A stretch of 64,000 nucleotides of DNA from Rhizoclosmatium globosum (lineage: Eukaryota > Chytridiomycota > Chytridiomycetes > Chytridiales > Chytriomycetaceae). The stretch covers positions 223,975 through 287,974 of the forward strand of contig MCGO01000054.1 of assembly GCA_002104985.1 (NCBI GenBank), read 5' to 3'. The notes under the pieces were generated by a model, which did no database searches, was not told the DNA's origin, and saw only the letters and a program-made list of their open reading frames with translations. Of this stretch, positions 34,134 through 46,290 are shown piece after piece. Position numbers and translations under genes: made by a program. The number at the start of each line of letters is the position of its first letter. Within the stretch, counting starts at the first letter, position 1.

Positions 34134-35575
34134 ATGCTTGGTTTAACAGATTTGAGAACATCTGTTTCACTGGTAACTCTTCTTCTGCTTTTTACACTGC
34201 CCACTGATGCAAATAAGCCTCTTCTTCTAGTTGGATCACCGCTTTTGTACCATCGACTGATTCGACGTGAACGAAACTCGAGTCGAGGATTAGTGATTGC
34301 ATCAACAGGATTGTTTGGCCTTGTTCCTTTGCTTGTTCAGACTCGGAACAAGGTTATTGACGGCTGTGTGAAAGGGCTGTCTTTCTTTCTACTGCTTAGG
34401 GCGTGGGAAGCTACGAGCATAGATAGGTTCGTGTGTGGGAGTGTTGGAGGTGTTTGGTGTTTGACATCTGAGGCTGATGTAGGACTGTATCGAGCAAGTG
34501 GAGTCTGAAAGACTTTGTCGAGTTTCTTGTCACGAGTTCGAATGCGGCGATTCGGAAGAGGGAGAAGAAGAAGAGGAGGAAAAGGGGGAAGAAGACTGGG
34601 TGGGAACCCGAGACTGTTGGGCCGAGGGAACGTGATTTAAAATGGTATGCAAAGACAGCTGTGTCTGTTGGGCTGCATTATGGGATTTACGCAGGTGCAA
34701 AGACTTGGACTGGAAAGTATGGTGTTTCGAGAGTGGATGCGTGGTTTCTGCCAAACCCGATTGAGCACTGGAGGGCTTGGGTTGATCATGCTGTTTATGG
34801 GGGAATGTTTTATTGTACATTGTATCTTGGTGAGTGTGGGTTGATTTTAAGGTGTGTACTAACGGAATGCCCAGCTTACACTCTTGGGACTCTTCCACTG
34901 TGTGTTCTTCTTCACGCTCCGTTCACAGAAATATTTGATCATCCCGTCCTTTCGACAAGTCTGAGAGAATTCGTGAGTATTGTTTGAATGGAATTGTTCT
35001 AAGATAATAATACGGTTTCGCAGTGGTCGCGTCGTTGGAATTATCCCGTCAAGTGCATCTTTCATCGGATAGCGTATGAACCCATATACACGAAACTGAA
35101 ACCACCAGGAGATGGGAGAGCGATCCAATCTGTATTGGCAATAACGGCGGCAACGATGTCGTCGTTCCTGTTTAGTGCTTTATTTCACGAGTATACTCTT
35201 TTATTACTGCTTCCTGAACTGGATTACTCGCTGCGTGGTAGAAACTTTATGTTCTTTGCAGGACATGGCTTGTTGGTGATCTTCGAAGGTGTCTGGTTGC
35301 GTTTGATTCGGAGACAGGGTGTGTCGCATTCTCCATTTGGAATGGTAGTTGGTTGGTGTTGGAGTATGGGAACTCTCTGGTTCTTGAGTCCATTGTTTTT
35401 GGGGCCGTATATCGAAAGTCGTGTGTTGGAAGCCGGATGGGTGTCTGAATGTTTGATTAATGGACTATGTAAACTGTTTGACTTTGGTGCTGAATTGGGA
35501 TGGCATTTCATGGAAAGCTGTAGCAAATGTTTCCACGGCTGTTGTGACTTGTGTGCGAATATAATATTACGTTGA
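34134..35575 (+). CDS. MBOAT/wax-synthase-like membrane O-acyltransferase
   Basis: Several exons (about 34134-34430, about 34505-34828, about 34875-34971 and 35025-35575). The protein is multi-spanning. The fungal wax-synthase-type MBOAT signature is visible: HWRAWVDHAVYG, SLREFWSRRWNYPVKCIFHR (the conserved FWSRRW) and FLFSALFHEYTLL, whose His is the presumed catalytic residue. A glycine-rich FMFFAGHGLLVIFEG helix follows. The family moves acyl chains from acyl-CoA to alcohols or sterols at the ER; the substrate is not deducible. The basic KKKRRKRGKK loop before the second block is an unusual insertion. Confidence 0.75.
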
Positions 35576-35931
35576 CTGAAAGACTGTTTCTTTAATTTAT
35601 AGAGTCACCAAAATTATTAAATTCATAATCGATTATCGCTGCGATTATCGCGGCAACCTACAAGAGGCTAGAGAGAACAAATGAGGGAACATCGGCAGTA
35701 ATGATGTTGCTGTGGTGGCCAGATTGTACCGTATACATTCTATATTTAATCATATCGTCTCAAAGAATCTCATGGAACATTTGCATTTGTTTTTTGAGTG
35801 TTGCGTTTGACCCATCCACCCACGATTGAAAGCGCCCAAGCCGAATTTTTTGTTGGCGGCCCACGACACCATAGATCTCCATCCACTATTAAAAGGTGGC
35901 TCTCAGTCCCTTTGGATTCCAACAATCAAAA
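35576..35931. other. Intergenic, promoter of M13 peptidase
   Basis: No gene seen. TATTAAAAGG at about 35887 lies about 45 bp before the M13 start codon and could be a TATA-like element. Confidence 0.35.
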
Positions 35932-38339
35932 ATGACCTGGAACAAGAAGACTGAAACTGCAACCACCACCACCACAGTCTCCAAGCCTGGTTCAACAACA
36001 ACCACGGAGCACAAGACTACGACTACAAATTTTTATGAGAGCTTCTTTGGAGGTAAGTGATTTTATCGCAACTTGTCTTGATCACACATCTGTCCTCAGT
36101 TGTTCGTCCAAGGCCCCAAGATGATCTTTACGCCCACGTTAACTGTGAATGGTTGAACGATCCATCAGCTGCCATTCCGCCAGAGGTTAGTTGCCTCCTT
36201 AAATTGCTTAGATCCTTCATAAAATTATTACTTGCTTACTTCTTTTCAAATACACAACAGCACTCTACATGGGGAGCTTTGATAGCCCTTCGCGATGAAA
36301 GTGCAAAGAACCAGATTGTTCTCCTTAACGAGATTGCTGCCAAGACGGAGCGGACTCCAGAGGAGGAAAAGTTGTGCGCCATCTGGTCAGCCTCTCTGAA
36401 GCGCTTCGAAGAGTGGGAGAATGGAACTGGTTCTTATTCTCCTATTACTGAGGGACTTGCTACGATTGATGAGCACTTGGATGGAGATGACGAGAAATTG
36501 GCCGCGTACTTGGCGCTTTCACGCAAGTTGGGATATGCAACACCTTTTTACTTCTATTCTCTGGCGTCTGTCCAAGACTCCAAGAACGAGGTCCTCAATC
36601 TCCATCCATACGGCTTGTCACTTCCCTCCCGCGATTACTACTTTGACGAAAAGTTTGAAGGGAAGCGAACTTGGTTTTTGGATCATCTCAAGCGTGTTGC
36701 TGAATTAGTCGGGGAGGACAAGTTGGTTCCTGGGTTTGCGGAAGCTGTTGTTCGATTTGAGACGAAATTGGCGTATATTCAGATGAAGAGCCATCAGCAG
36801 AGAGAGCGATCCAAATACTACACTGTCACGACTCTTGATGAGATTGCAAGTGGTATCAACGCGTTGGCAAGTCTTGAGGATAAGCTTTCAAACTATACTG
36901 AGGAGGAGAAGTATGAGACATTGGATGATACTTCTCGTGAGCGTATTGCTGCTTTCTTGGACAATTTGATTGTGAGCTTGAATGTTCGTGAAGCTTTGGA
37001 TGCCAATTACGTCCAAAACTATCCAGATGGAACTGACAATCACTACCGCGTAATTGTGCATGATGGCGATTATTTCCGTCGTGTGTTTACCATTCTCTTT
37101 GCTGAAGAGAACCGTGAAGATCTCAAGGCTTACCTCCAATACCAACTAATTATTGGAGCTTCGAAGTTCGCCACTCGCGCTTTGGATGAAGAAGTATTTG
37201 ATTTCCAGAACCGCAAGTTGGGTGGTCAAAAGGAACAGCAGAGCTACGAAAAACGCTCTGTGGAGCTTGTCAACTCTTGGGCTGGATTCCTTCTTGGTCA
37301 AGTATATGTTGGTCGGTTTTTCTCCCTCAATGACAAACAACGCGTCCATGACATGATTATCGAGGTTACCGATGTGATGAACGAGTCTATCGAGAATAAC
37401 GATTGGTTGACGGAGCAAACAAAAGAGGCTGCCCTTGCCAAGCTTACTCGTTTCACTCCAAAGATTGGATTTCCGGACAAATGGGAATCTTATGACAAGT
37501 TGGTCATTAACTCGGAACTCTCCCTGTGGGAAATCAACAAAGCTGTCAAGATGTTCATTTATGACACCAAGTTCCTTGAGAAAGTAAACGGACCTGTTGA
37601 TTCGAATCGTTGGTTTATGTCTCCACAAACTGTCAGCGCATACTTCAACCCTCTCCAGAACGAGATTGTTTTCCCCGCTGCTATTATCCAGCCTCCATTT
37701 TATTCTAGCACTATCGAAAAAGTTGCCTTCAAGTTGAACGAAGCTGACCGTGCTTTAGTTGGTGACGATGAAATTGTCTTGGATGCTGTGAACTTTGGTG
37801 GAATTGCTGCTGTCATTGCACACGAAATCACTCACGGTTTCGATGACCAAGGACGCAAGTTTGACAAGAACGGAAACATGAATGACTGGTGGAGTGAAAA
37901 AGACGCTGCACTTTTCCAAGCCAAGTGCGACTTGATGGCCAAACAGCCATGGTCTTTCACGGAACCAGCTACTGGTAAAGTCCACCACATGAACCACAAG
38001 CTTACTATGGGTGAGAACTTGGCTGATTTGGGTGGTATTAGTCTTGCTGTTCAATCCCTTGCGAGACGTATTGAAAAGCGTTTTGGAAGTGATGTTGCGA
38101 AGCGCAACGCGTTGTTCCGAATCCTCTTCTCATCCTGGAGTGTTATTTGGCAATTCAAGGGAACTGATGAGGCTATCATCAGCCGAATCGCTACTGACCC
38201 TCACGCACCAGGTCCATATCGTTGTAACCTAGCAAAAACATTGAGCAGTTCTATGAAGCGTTTGATGTTAAGGAAGGTGATAAAATGTACATTCCTGCAG
38301 AGGATCGTGTTGTCATGTGGTAAATCAGTTAGAATTTGA
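35932..38339 (+). CDS. M13-family (neprilysin/PepO-like) zinc metallopeptidase
   Basis: Three exons: about 35932-36053, about 36099-36185 and 36261 onward. The protein has the full M13 layout: DLYAHVNCEWL, FYFYSLASVQDSKN, YGLSLPSRDYYFDE, NEIVFPAAIIQPPF, the zinc site AAVIAHEITHGFDDQG, and GENLADLGGISLA with the third zinc Glu. The N-terminus is a Thr-rich stretch without signal peptide or membrane helix, so it is likely cytosolic like PepO. The open frame drifts at about 38237, where a run of five A is followed by a non-family tail. One base off, the expected end (IEQFYEAFDV...DRVVMW, with the family's terminal Trp) continues to a TAA at 38321-38323. This is a probable single-base indel. Confidence 0.9.
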
Positions 38340-38417
38340 ATGAATAAATCTACATATATTAACAGTTTCAGAAAACTTCTTATGGCTGTGGATAGTAGAG
38401 TCTGCCAAAATATTTCT

Positions 38418-39137
38418 TTATTGTTTAACTGTCATCCAACCAAGAATTTCGCCCTCATATGTATCAGTAATAGTACAGGTCGGAGAACAAATAAGGGAGA
38501 GTCGACGGGAAAAGTGTTGGTTTGGCAGCCAAACTGTGTCTTGCACATTCTGTTCTGCAATTTCAACGAAATCGTCTGTAACGTGTGTAATAACAGCAAC
38601 ATGACCAGTTGGTACATAAAACCCTTGTGATGCCCAAATAAGAAGAGATCCAACAACTGGTCTTGTCGTGCTAAGTGTATTCTTATGTTTCGATATCAGA
38701 ACTGATGAACCATCGATGCCTTGAAAATTCGGCAAATCAAAGATATCATACGCCATTTCGATGGAGTCGAATGTGATGTTTTGTGTAATGATTAAGTACC
38801 GTCTTGCGAGTTCGACGCATTGCCATTTTTCGCCTGTGTAGATACCGTTGACATAGTTTGGTTCGATTGGGGAGGTGGCAGTTGAGTTGCAAGAAAAGAC
38901 TTGGACGCCGTTCAATGTTGTGCCGAGGAGAGTGCCAAATGGGGCTGGTTCAAGGTGTTTGGATGTGATTTTGTGGAACTTGCTTGTTTGGAGGAAGGTG
39001 GCGACGAGTGAGATTGTGAGAAGGATTGGAGGTGCGTACCTCTTGATTAGACGGATAATATTGGTAAGATAGGGGGATCGTGGAGTATGTGAATGGAAGG
39101 GTTGTTGGGATTTGGTTTGGGCTGGCTTTGGAGTCAT
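38418..39137 (-). CDS. Membrane-anchored CHAP amidase (glutathionylspermidine amidase-like)
   Basis: Single exon of 239 aa. A cytosolic N-terminus is followed by one membrane helix (YAPPILLTISLVATFLQ), then a CHAP domain of about 150 residues. The catalytic Cys block GEKWQCVELARRYLI matches the WQCVExxRR motif of glutathionylspermidine/trypanothione amidases. The His block is TGHVAVITHV and the following acidic residue lies in FVEIAEQN. Such enzymes hydrolyse gamma-glutamyl/glycyl amide bonds. With only the amidase half present and a membrane anchor, it may act on peptides at the cell surface or in the secretory system. Its substrate is unknown. Confidence 0.75.
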   Translation of the reverse strand: MTPKPAQTKSQQPFHSHTPRSPYLTNIIRLIKRYAPPILLTISLVATFLQTSKFHKITSKHLEPAPFGTLLGTTLNGVQVFSCNSTATSPIEPNYVNGIYTGEKWQCVELARRYLIITQNITFDSIEMAYDIFDLPNFQGIDGSSVLISKHKNTLSTTRPVVGSLLIWASQGFYVPTGHVAVITHVTDDFVEIAEQNVQDTVWLPNQHFSRRLSLICSPTCTITDTYEGEILGWMTVKQ

Positions 39138-39259
39138 TTGATTGAAGTTTTAGGCGTTTATTGGGTTATAATCACGTACTTATAGTCCAATAAATAAACC
39201 GGTATCATAACGGAATTAAAATACTCTTGACTGCAAAAAAGTGGTTCGAATCAACCAAA

Positions 39260-40352
39260 ATGAGTGATCAGTTTGCATTTCTCAAGTCGCAGCCATTCAT
39301 CCGAATCAAGAATGAAGATGCAGTTAAAGCCAAGATTTCGAGCATTCACGCAAAGGGAACCTCGTCGCTGCATGTCATTAGTGGTACGTGTTAACCCTAA
39401 GTAGGTCCCCAGTTAACCCCAACCAGACTTTGACATGACCATGACCAAGTTCTGGCACAACGGCGCCCGGTCTCCTTCGACGCACGCTGTCTTGACCCGC
39501 AGCCACAGAGTCTCGGACGAGGTCTGGTTGTCAATGGTTACTGTTAGAACAGCATCAAAACTAACATCTCTCCAGTTCAGAAAGAAGACTGACGAACTCT
39601 ACAAGAAATACTATCCAATGGAAATATCAACCACCCTTTCGTTCGAGGAAAAGTACAAGGCGATGGAAGAATGGTGGACCCTGGCCCATGAACGCATCAC
39701 ACACTTGAAATTGAGTCGCGCGGACTTGCATGATATTGTTGCTAAAACTGAAGCACCGGTTGTGTTTCGGGATGGCGTTTTTGATGTGGTGAAGGTGTGT
39801 CATCAACTCGATATGCCGTTCTTGGTCTTTTCTGCTGGTATCTATGGTGAGTCTGTCTCTTTAGTTTCATTGGATTCGTGGACTCATATTCATGTGCTTG
39901 CAGATGTCATCAAAGAGATTCTTGAGCAGAATTCGTTGAAACTGCCGAATGTTCATATCGTGTCGAATCGTATGAAGTTTGACGCGCAAGACGTTTGTGT
40001 TGGATTCGAGGATCCTTTGATTCATACATTCAACAAGAATGAGTCGGGGGTTCATGGTGCGCCTTACCAAGCTGCTATTGAAAGCCGTCCTAATGTTGTG
40101 AGTGTCTGAATATCGTTTGTTTGTGCTTTAAAACTTGTATTCTGACAAAAACTGTGCAAGATTCTCATGGGTGATTCGTTGGGCGACTTGAATATGAAGG
40201 ATGGTGTCGCGCATGACACAAGTCTCACTATTGGATTCTTGAATCATGACACCGATACATACTTGCAAAAATACTTGGATGCTTTCGATGTTGTCGTCCT
40301 GGATGATTCTCCCATGGCGTTTGTGGCCGAGTTTTTGAGGATGTTGAAATAA
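39260..40352 (+). CDS. Cytosolic 5'-nucleotidase III (pyrimidine 5'-nucleotidase, NT5C3-like)
   Basis: About five exons from ATG 39260. HAD-superfamily motifs in order: DFDMTMTKFW (motif I, nucleophile Asp), FRDGVFDVVK, FSAGI (motif II), and LMGDSLGDLNMKDG (motif III/IV). The helical cap has KKYYPMEIS, EEKYKAMEEWW and HNGARSPSTHAVL, all typical of UMPH-1 enzymes. The enzyme dephosphorylates UMP/CMP or m7GMP. An intron lies within the coding stretch at about 39845-39903. Length and motifs are complete; no targeting signal is seen. Confidence 0.9.
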
Positions 40353-40478
40353 ACAAAATATGGGTTTTATGTTGCGATTTAGCACATTCACACACATATT
40401 TTACGTGTCACATGTTTATACTAAAACTTTGATTAATGGGATTATGTTTATTGTAACATGTTCCACCAGCGTTGTCGT

Positions 40479-40552
40479 GGTTCCGTGGTGTAGTTGGTTT
40501 ATCACACCAGTCTAACACACTGGTGGTCCCCAGGTCGAGCCTGGGCGGAGCC
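40479..40552 (+). tRNA. tRNA-Val (AAC)
   Basis: Acceptor stem GGTTCCG pairs with CGGAGCC. The D arm contains GGTGTAGTTGGTTTATCAC, the anticodon arm is CCAGT-CTAACAC-ACTGG with anticodon AAC, and the T arm is CCCAGG-TCGAG-CCTGGG. The discriminator is A and TTTT follows. No intron. Confidence 0.95.
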
Positions 40553-40697
40553 ATTTTATACGATTCGGAGTTTTGGGGGTCAGAGAAGAGGAAGGAAGTG
40601 GAGTAAGTTCGAATAAGTAAGGTTTTTTGTTTGACTGTCTTTGTTCAATGCATCCTTGCAATTTTTGGCAATAATTATAAGAATATGAATACAAATT

Positions 40698-43454
40698 ATG
40701 ACATTATTGCACTTAAACACTGGTATTCACCGTTTTTATGTAAAAACAGATCCTTGGCGTTTTCTTCTACAAATACCCCGAACTTCTAACCGACCTCATA
40801 CAAGACTATTGCGAATGTCTCTCCAAGTAGATCTGCATTCAAATGCGTTACTATGCGACTTTGGCCAGCCTTTCTGGGCCAATGTCACTTCAGTTGATAA
40901 GTGTGAACCTTCAGTAACAGGTTGCGGAAAGGGAGTCAACAAGGCTGGATCATCTATTCGACTCTGTGCCAATTCGACGACAGATGCGATTGGATCAATT
41001 ATTTCGACTGTCGAGGGAAACGGGACTAAGGTCGCTGCTGATTTGTTGTTTGTTGATAGTGCATGTTCTGTGCCAGTTGCGAGTCTGGGGCTTTACACAA
41101 TGGATCAGTGTTTGTTTCTTGGTAATAATACGTGGATTGCGTGGCAGGTTGCGGACGATGGTGTTGTAGTCAATCAGCAGGTGTTTCGTGATGCGCTGTG
41201 TTCAGCCAGGACGGGTAATTTAACGGCTTTCCCTGTTGGACGGTGCCAAGCGCCTGGAGTTGTTGGTATTGGAGGTAGTTTGCAGTACTTTCGAAAAGTT
41301 GATGTTGTGCAGTTTGAGTCGTTGGTTGGTATGTTGGATCGTGTTGGGAGTGTTGTGTCAACGACTGCTGTTGCAACGCAGCCAACTCCTCCAATTTCTG
41401 CAAGTGAAGAATTGAAATCAAGCTCTACATTTATTGGATTGGTTGTTGGGCTTGTGATTGCATTGTTGGCTCTTATTGGAATCGGCTTCTACGTTTTCTT
41501 TGCGCGATTCAGCTCAACCGCTTTTGAAAATTCCTCAGAGCCTGGTGTTGTAAACAAGCATAATCGATTGAATCAAAGCTGGAAAAGGTCTTAATTCTGT
41601 TTTCTGTTCTCTTGTACTTACATCGTTTAGTGCAAATGTTTCCGGATACAATTCGTCAGTTGAGGCACTTGCGGAGAGTCCGTCAGTGACACATGAAAAT
41701 AGTGTATCGACTGTTACCAGTTCTTCGGTTCCGGTTTACCGACAGCCGCAAAGAGATATCACGTTGTTCTTAAGGAATATGTGAGTATAATTATTGCGGT
41801 TATGCGACGAAGACTTATTTGTTAAAAAGGGCTCGTCGCTTTTCAAGTCGGGATGATTCAGTTCAAAGAGCGCCTACAAATGAATCAAGCGAGCTTCCGT
41901 TTGTTCAAAAACGGCCGTCTGCTCATGAGTTCACGCACGACTTTGAGGAAAATAAGTCTCCTCGAAGGTATGAATTTGAGTTTTGCGAGGAATTTGAGGC
42001 TAATATGACTTCGTTGCTAGTTCCACTCAAGCTAAACAAATCGTACCACGAGAGGTTCCAATTCCTCTTCGATCTACATCTGGCAAGTCTGTGCGGTTTG
42101 AGTCCGGACCACTGTTTCCCAAACCACAACAATCCAGTCTATCGACGAGCTCTCAACAAAGTGGATCACCTATATTGTCATCTTCTGTATCATTTACTGC
42201 CGAGCCAGAGCCGTATATTGGACAATCGAGCGAGAAACAAAATCTTTCTGGGAAAGTGGATTTTCTCCAACTTGGATCGGATGTTAATCGTATCGCGTCG
42301 AATGGGACTGTTAATTCATCGCCTCAACCAGTAAGGGATGGTATCATTTACCAAACTACATCAACGTTCGACACTCCTGAGATGAATTCATCAGGATATC
42401 CACAAAATGAAAACGTTGGTCCTGAAATTACGGTTCGCTTACCAACTGACGAAAATGGAATTGTTGTCCACTTGGATGCTACGCGGGATGCAACATTTAT
42501 ACCTGAGAATGGAAACTTGAACGCAGGACCAAGGGAGAGTCCTTTGCCTGGAGTTGAGGAACCTGGGCCAATTCCGCTGAAGACGGAGAGCGAACGGAAT
42601 GTGTTTGTTGGAACTGAGGGAGTGGAAAGTACGAGGCGTGGAACTGGACGGGGGAGGACTTTGGCGTTGAAGAATGACAGTACCAGGAATGCGCCTGTTG
42701 TTGGGGCCATGACGCCTAGAGATGTTGTGATTGATGGCATATCTGTGCATTTGAAGGATGATAGTGCGAGACAAGGTCCGCGTGGAGTTGTGGTTCAAGG
42801 TATATCTGTGCCATTCAAGAACGAAAGCGTTGCTCAAGTTGGAGCACCGTCGCGTGGGCAGAGTGTGCCAATCAGTGAACATGATTTGCCGCATTATTTG
42901 AACGTGCTTTCGACGAAGCCAAATGTACCGACACCTGTCAGTAGTCGCGAGTCGTCGCCAAGTAAAAGTGTTGGGACGCGGGTCTCGGAGCCACCGCAGT
43001 ATCCTGACGTGTCGAATGTCGCTGATGGTCGGATTCCAGAGCCATTAGCAATTGGTAATTCTTGGTTGGAAGCTCCAGCACTTCCTCTTAAAAGGGATCA
43101 TCAATCGCCGATTCAGTATGTTGAAGTTCATGGTGTTTATGGACTATCACATGATGTGAGGGTTTGGGGTGTTGAAGATGTTGCGAGATGGGTTGTGAGT
43201 GGGGCTGGTATGGATGCCCGCACTGCTTCAGATGTCACAAGTAGGATTACATTTTCCTGTTTAGTTTACCGCTCATCACGATTTATACAGAACACAAAAT
43301 TAACGGCCGTATTCTGATGGAAGCATCTGTCGATGATATTGTCAATGCAGCGCAAATAGATATTTTGGGAGACCGATTTGCTTTCAAGGTCGCTGTGACA
43401 GAACTACGAGAGCGATACAATCGCTATGTCGCGGAGCGCTCTATTCCTCTATAA
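40698..43454 (+). CDS. Receptor-like membrane protein with C-terminal SAM domain
   Basis: About five exons, all joined by good splice sites: up to about 41589, about 41633-41779, about 41829-41968, about 42022-43240 and about 43290-43454. A Cys-rich ectodomain (CDFGQPFWANVTS...CEPSVTGCGKG...CANSTT) precedes one membrane helix (FIGLVVGLVIALLALIGIGF). A cytoplasmic region of about 550 residues is Ser/Pro-rich, with two similar blocks (VVIDGISVHLKDDSARQ and VVVQGISVPFKNESVAQ). The end is a SAM domain (VWGVEDVARWVV...INGRILMEASVDDI...LGDRFAFKVAVTELRER). SAM domains oligomerise signalling proteins. No signal peptide follows the present ATG, so the true first exon may be missing. Ligand unknown. 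Confidence 0.7.
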
Positions 43455-43629
43455 CCTCATTTATTCTATGCCGAACTTGACTTCAGTATGAACTAAATCA
43501 AACAAATATACTCTATGAAGATTAGAAATCAATGTCACTTCTGCTCGTCAGAAAGCGGAGGGAATTGTTTCTCAACGTAATTCAAACGAAGAGTCCTTCT
43601 CTCTTGCTTCTGTTTATTTCATTTGTTTT

Positions 43630-45276
43630 ATGGATTTCCTGTTGGCATCGCTGTCAGCCAAAGCAGCATCTCTCCGGCCTTTTGTATCGAATGACGATGG
43701 ACTCGCAGGAATTGCAGCGATTGAATCGATTGCGAATCACCTTCGAAGTGTGTCGGCAAGTGAAAAGGCGGCCAGAGACAAGGTGATGTTGTTGACTGGA
43801 GAGAGTTGTTTGACCTAACCCTAGATCCAATGCGATTTGGTGTTAGGCGGCAGAGGACCTGAAAGCCCTTGCAACGAACCACTCTGAAGCGCTTGAGTTT
43901 GCAGCCAAGTTGCAGTGGGTGAGTGAGTGTGTGATTGATGGGTACTCGGCAGTCCTGGGATAGTGGTACTCACCACTGCCACCACTGCCACCACAGCAAC
44001 TCGATATAATGAATGGCCACTTGAACTTGGCGATTCAGGCAGTGGCGGCGCTGGAACAGGACAAGATCGTATTGACAAGACAACTCAATTCGGTCGCAAA
44101 AGATGCTCGCAACTTGACTCGCGAGCGGGATTTGCTCAAACGAAAACTGGAAGAAGAGGTGCGCGGTGATTGTTAAGCGGGAAATGGTGGCGTCAATTCA
44201 ATTGTTTGTTGACAGATCGGCAACCACGAATCTCTTAAACTCGATTGGAAGGCGAAGGAAGTTTCGTTGATGGATACAATCACTTTACAACAGAAGGCAA
44301 CGAAAGGTGTGGTTCATTTGTAATTTGATGTTGTTTGCTCAATCACAACTATTTTACAGAAGCAGATCGACCAGTGAGTCCTGATACCCTATCCGACGAG
44401 CCATTGTCTCTCGATATCGATACCAAGTCACGATTCTCTGCCATTTATGAGGATACTGCCCTTCGGAGTCTTGAGTCACAACTCACGGAAAAAGAGGCGA
44501 GGATACTCAAGTTAGAGCATCGAATTCAAGAGGTAGTCGTTTGTTATGCCTTGTAGTCTATGTAACACTGTCATCCTAGATCGAACAGTCTTCACAGTCT
44601 TCACTCGAAAACGCGTACACACAGATCGAATCGTTGCAGTTACAAGTTGCCGACCTTCAACAGGAAAATGCAGAGTTGGTGGAGGAATCGGAAGGGTACA
44701 ACCTGTTGTTGCATGATCGAACAACGAGTGGAGCCTTCCTTGCAGAAACTCCGTTAATGCAGCGTTTAAATGATCCGCCGTCTGACTCCAAAGTGGGCGC
44801 TGTTCGGGTTTCGCGCGATGAGTTGGATGAAGATGGAATGAGCGAGGCTATTGAGACTCCATTGGAAAGGAGTAAGTCTGTTTGTTGTCCTGGGATATTT
44901 TTATTAACGATTGAATAACCCAGAGCTGAAAGTCGAAGTCAAGGCTCTGACACTGTATATCGAAAAGATTCTCTCAAAAGTGATGGTGAATCCAGCGTTA
45001 GAGGATGCACTTGTAAAGAAACTGCCGAATCCGTACCTTGTTCGGGATTTGGATTTGGATATCGAGGAAGGCAGTGCTGCGAGTCTAAAGCGACGATCAA
45101 CGCTGAGTTCAGCGAGTGATACGATTCGGAAACGGGTCAGTCTACTGGCGAGGATTCCTGCGGCTGCTGTTGAAATGGTTCGAAGCGTCAGTTATGGAAG
45201 TGGGGCGTCAACTGTGAGTGTGAGTGCAAATGGGAAGAGGGACAGTGTAAGGGTTCAAAGTCCGCTAGGTGTATAG
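43630..45276 (+). CDS. Long coiled-coil protein
   Basis: About seven exons with small introns. An N-terminal helical segment (DFLLASLSAKAASLRPFVS) is followed by long heptad stretches (LNLAIQAVAALEQDKIVLTRQ, LTRERDLLKRKLEEE, LESQLTEKEARILKLEHRIQE, QLQVADLQQENAELVEESEG). A C-terminal block VKALTLYIEKILSKVM is followed by a basic/Ser tail with likely phosphosites (RRSTLSS, RKRVSLLARIP). The VKALTLYI block recalls a conserved segment of uncharacterised fungal coiled-coil proteins sometimes labelled M-protein repeat. The function is not known; a cytoskeletal or vesicle tether would fit the architecture. Confidence 0.6.
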
Positions 45277-45535
45277 AGCTTTAGTATAGATAAAATGTTG
45301 AGTTTTAGATGTTAAGTTAGATGTTAAGTTAGAGTGCTTGACCACAGACGAAATTTATGTGGAAACGAGAGGCATGGTTGGAAGTAGTGTTGCCACCTGC
45401 TAGGTTTTGTCTGATATCATTTAAGTCGAGAAATGAAGCTGATTTAAATGTAACAACTTGATTGCTTATTCTAAAAGATTGAAGAATTGAAATGAGGATA
45501 CGTGATACTCATTTTAAGAATTTGGGTTTTGCAAT

Positions 45536-45817
45536 AACGATGAACAACCTGAACTTCAATTGCAAAAAATATTCGGTGAAGGCGCTTCCAGCGTAGTTTA
45601 TGAGGGCACACACAACGGCATTCAGGTCGACGTCAAAGCTTTCAAGGCAAAAGGCAAGCTCAGCAAGGCCGTTCTTGCTGCAGTTGAGCAAGAGGAAGCG
45701 ATCATCAAAAGGCTCAAACACACAAACATTGTCGCCTTCTGCGGCAGGGCTACTGATCTGAATTGGCTACTGTTGCATCAACCCACACAATCTACTCCAT
45801 GGGGCAGGGCACAATAG
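45536..45817 (+). pseudogene. Protein-kinase N-lobe fragment 1
   Basis: Reads LQKIFGEGASSVVYEGTHNG, the glycine loop of a kinase. VDVKAFKAKG follows with the ATP-binding Lys (the usual VAVK is VDVK), then an alpha-C region (EEAIIKRLKHTNIVAFCG). After about 70 residues it runs into unrelated frame and a stop. The HRD and DFG motifs are missing. It is a TKL-like kinase remnant, not a working enzyme. Confidence 0.65.
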
Positions 45818-46049
45818 TAGGACATGTTTGCTATACTACACCAGAGGCTGTGCTTCCGGGATACAAACCTTCCACATTGACTTCGGTTTTACCATGACCA
45901 TGTGCTTTATTACCTCGCGTCATTGGCTTTTTGAGGGTGACTTTATGAATTTAACAGTTACCATTCATAACCTAATCAAATTCTCTATAGTTTTCTATTA
46001 TGGTTGGACTTCTGTTTCGCCAACAAACGAAGCAAACACATCTCTCATC

Positions 46050-46290
46050 ATACATCACGAAAGCGTAATTGATGAAGGCGGCTTCAACGTAGTGTATGCT
46101 GGCACGTACGGGGACGTTCAAGTTGCAGTAAAGGCTTTGAGGACCAAGGGGAAGCTGAGTCAAGAGCTTCTTGAAGCTATTTAAAAGGAGGCAGCCATAA
46201 GTGCCAAACTCAGACACCCCAACATTGTCAACTTTTGGGGGAAAGAAATTGATCCAACAAATAGAAGTACAGCGAATGTTTGGGGATAAG
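46050..46290 (+). pseudogene. Protein-kinase N-lobe fragment 2
   Basis: A second copy of the same N-lobe: ESVIDEGGFNVVYAGTYGDV, VAVKALRTKGKLSQELLEAI, an in-frame TAA, then EAAISAKLRHPNIVNFWG. It again stops before any catalytic loop. It is similar enough to fragment 1 (KGKLSxxxLxA) to come from a local duplication. It lies just outside the subtelomeric island. Confidence 0.65.

Noticed and set aside
34530..34898. Antisense Ser/Pro-rich frame over the MBOAT gene
   Set aside because: It is the reverse complement of the basic KKKRRKRGKK-coding stretch and neighbouring exon.
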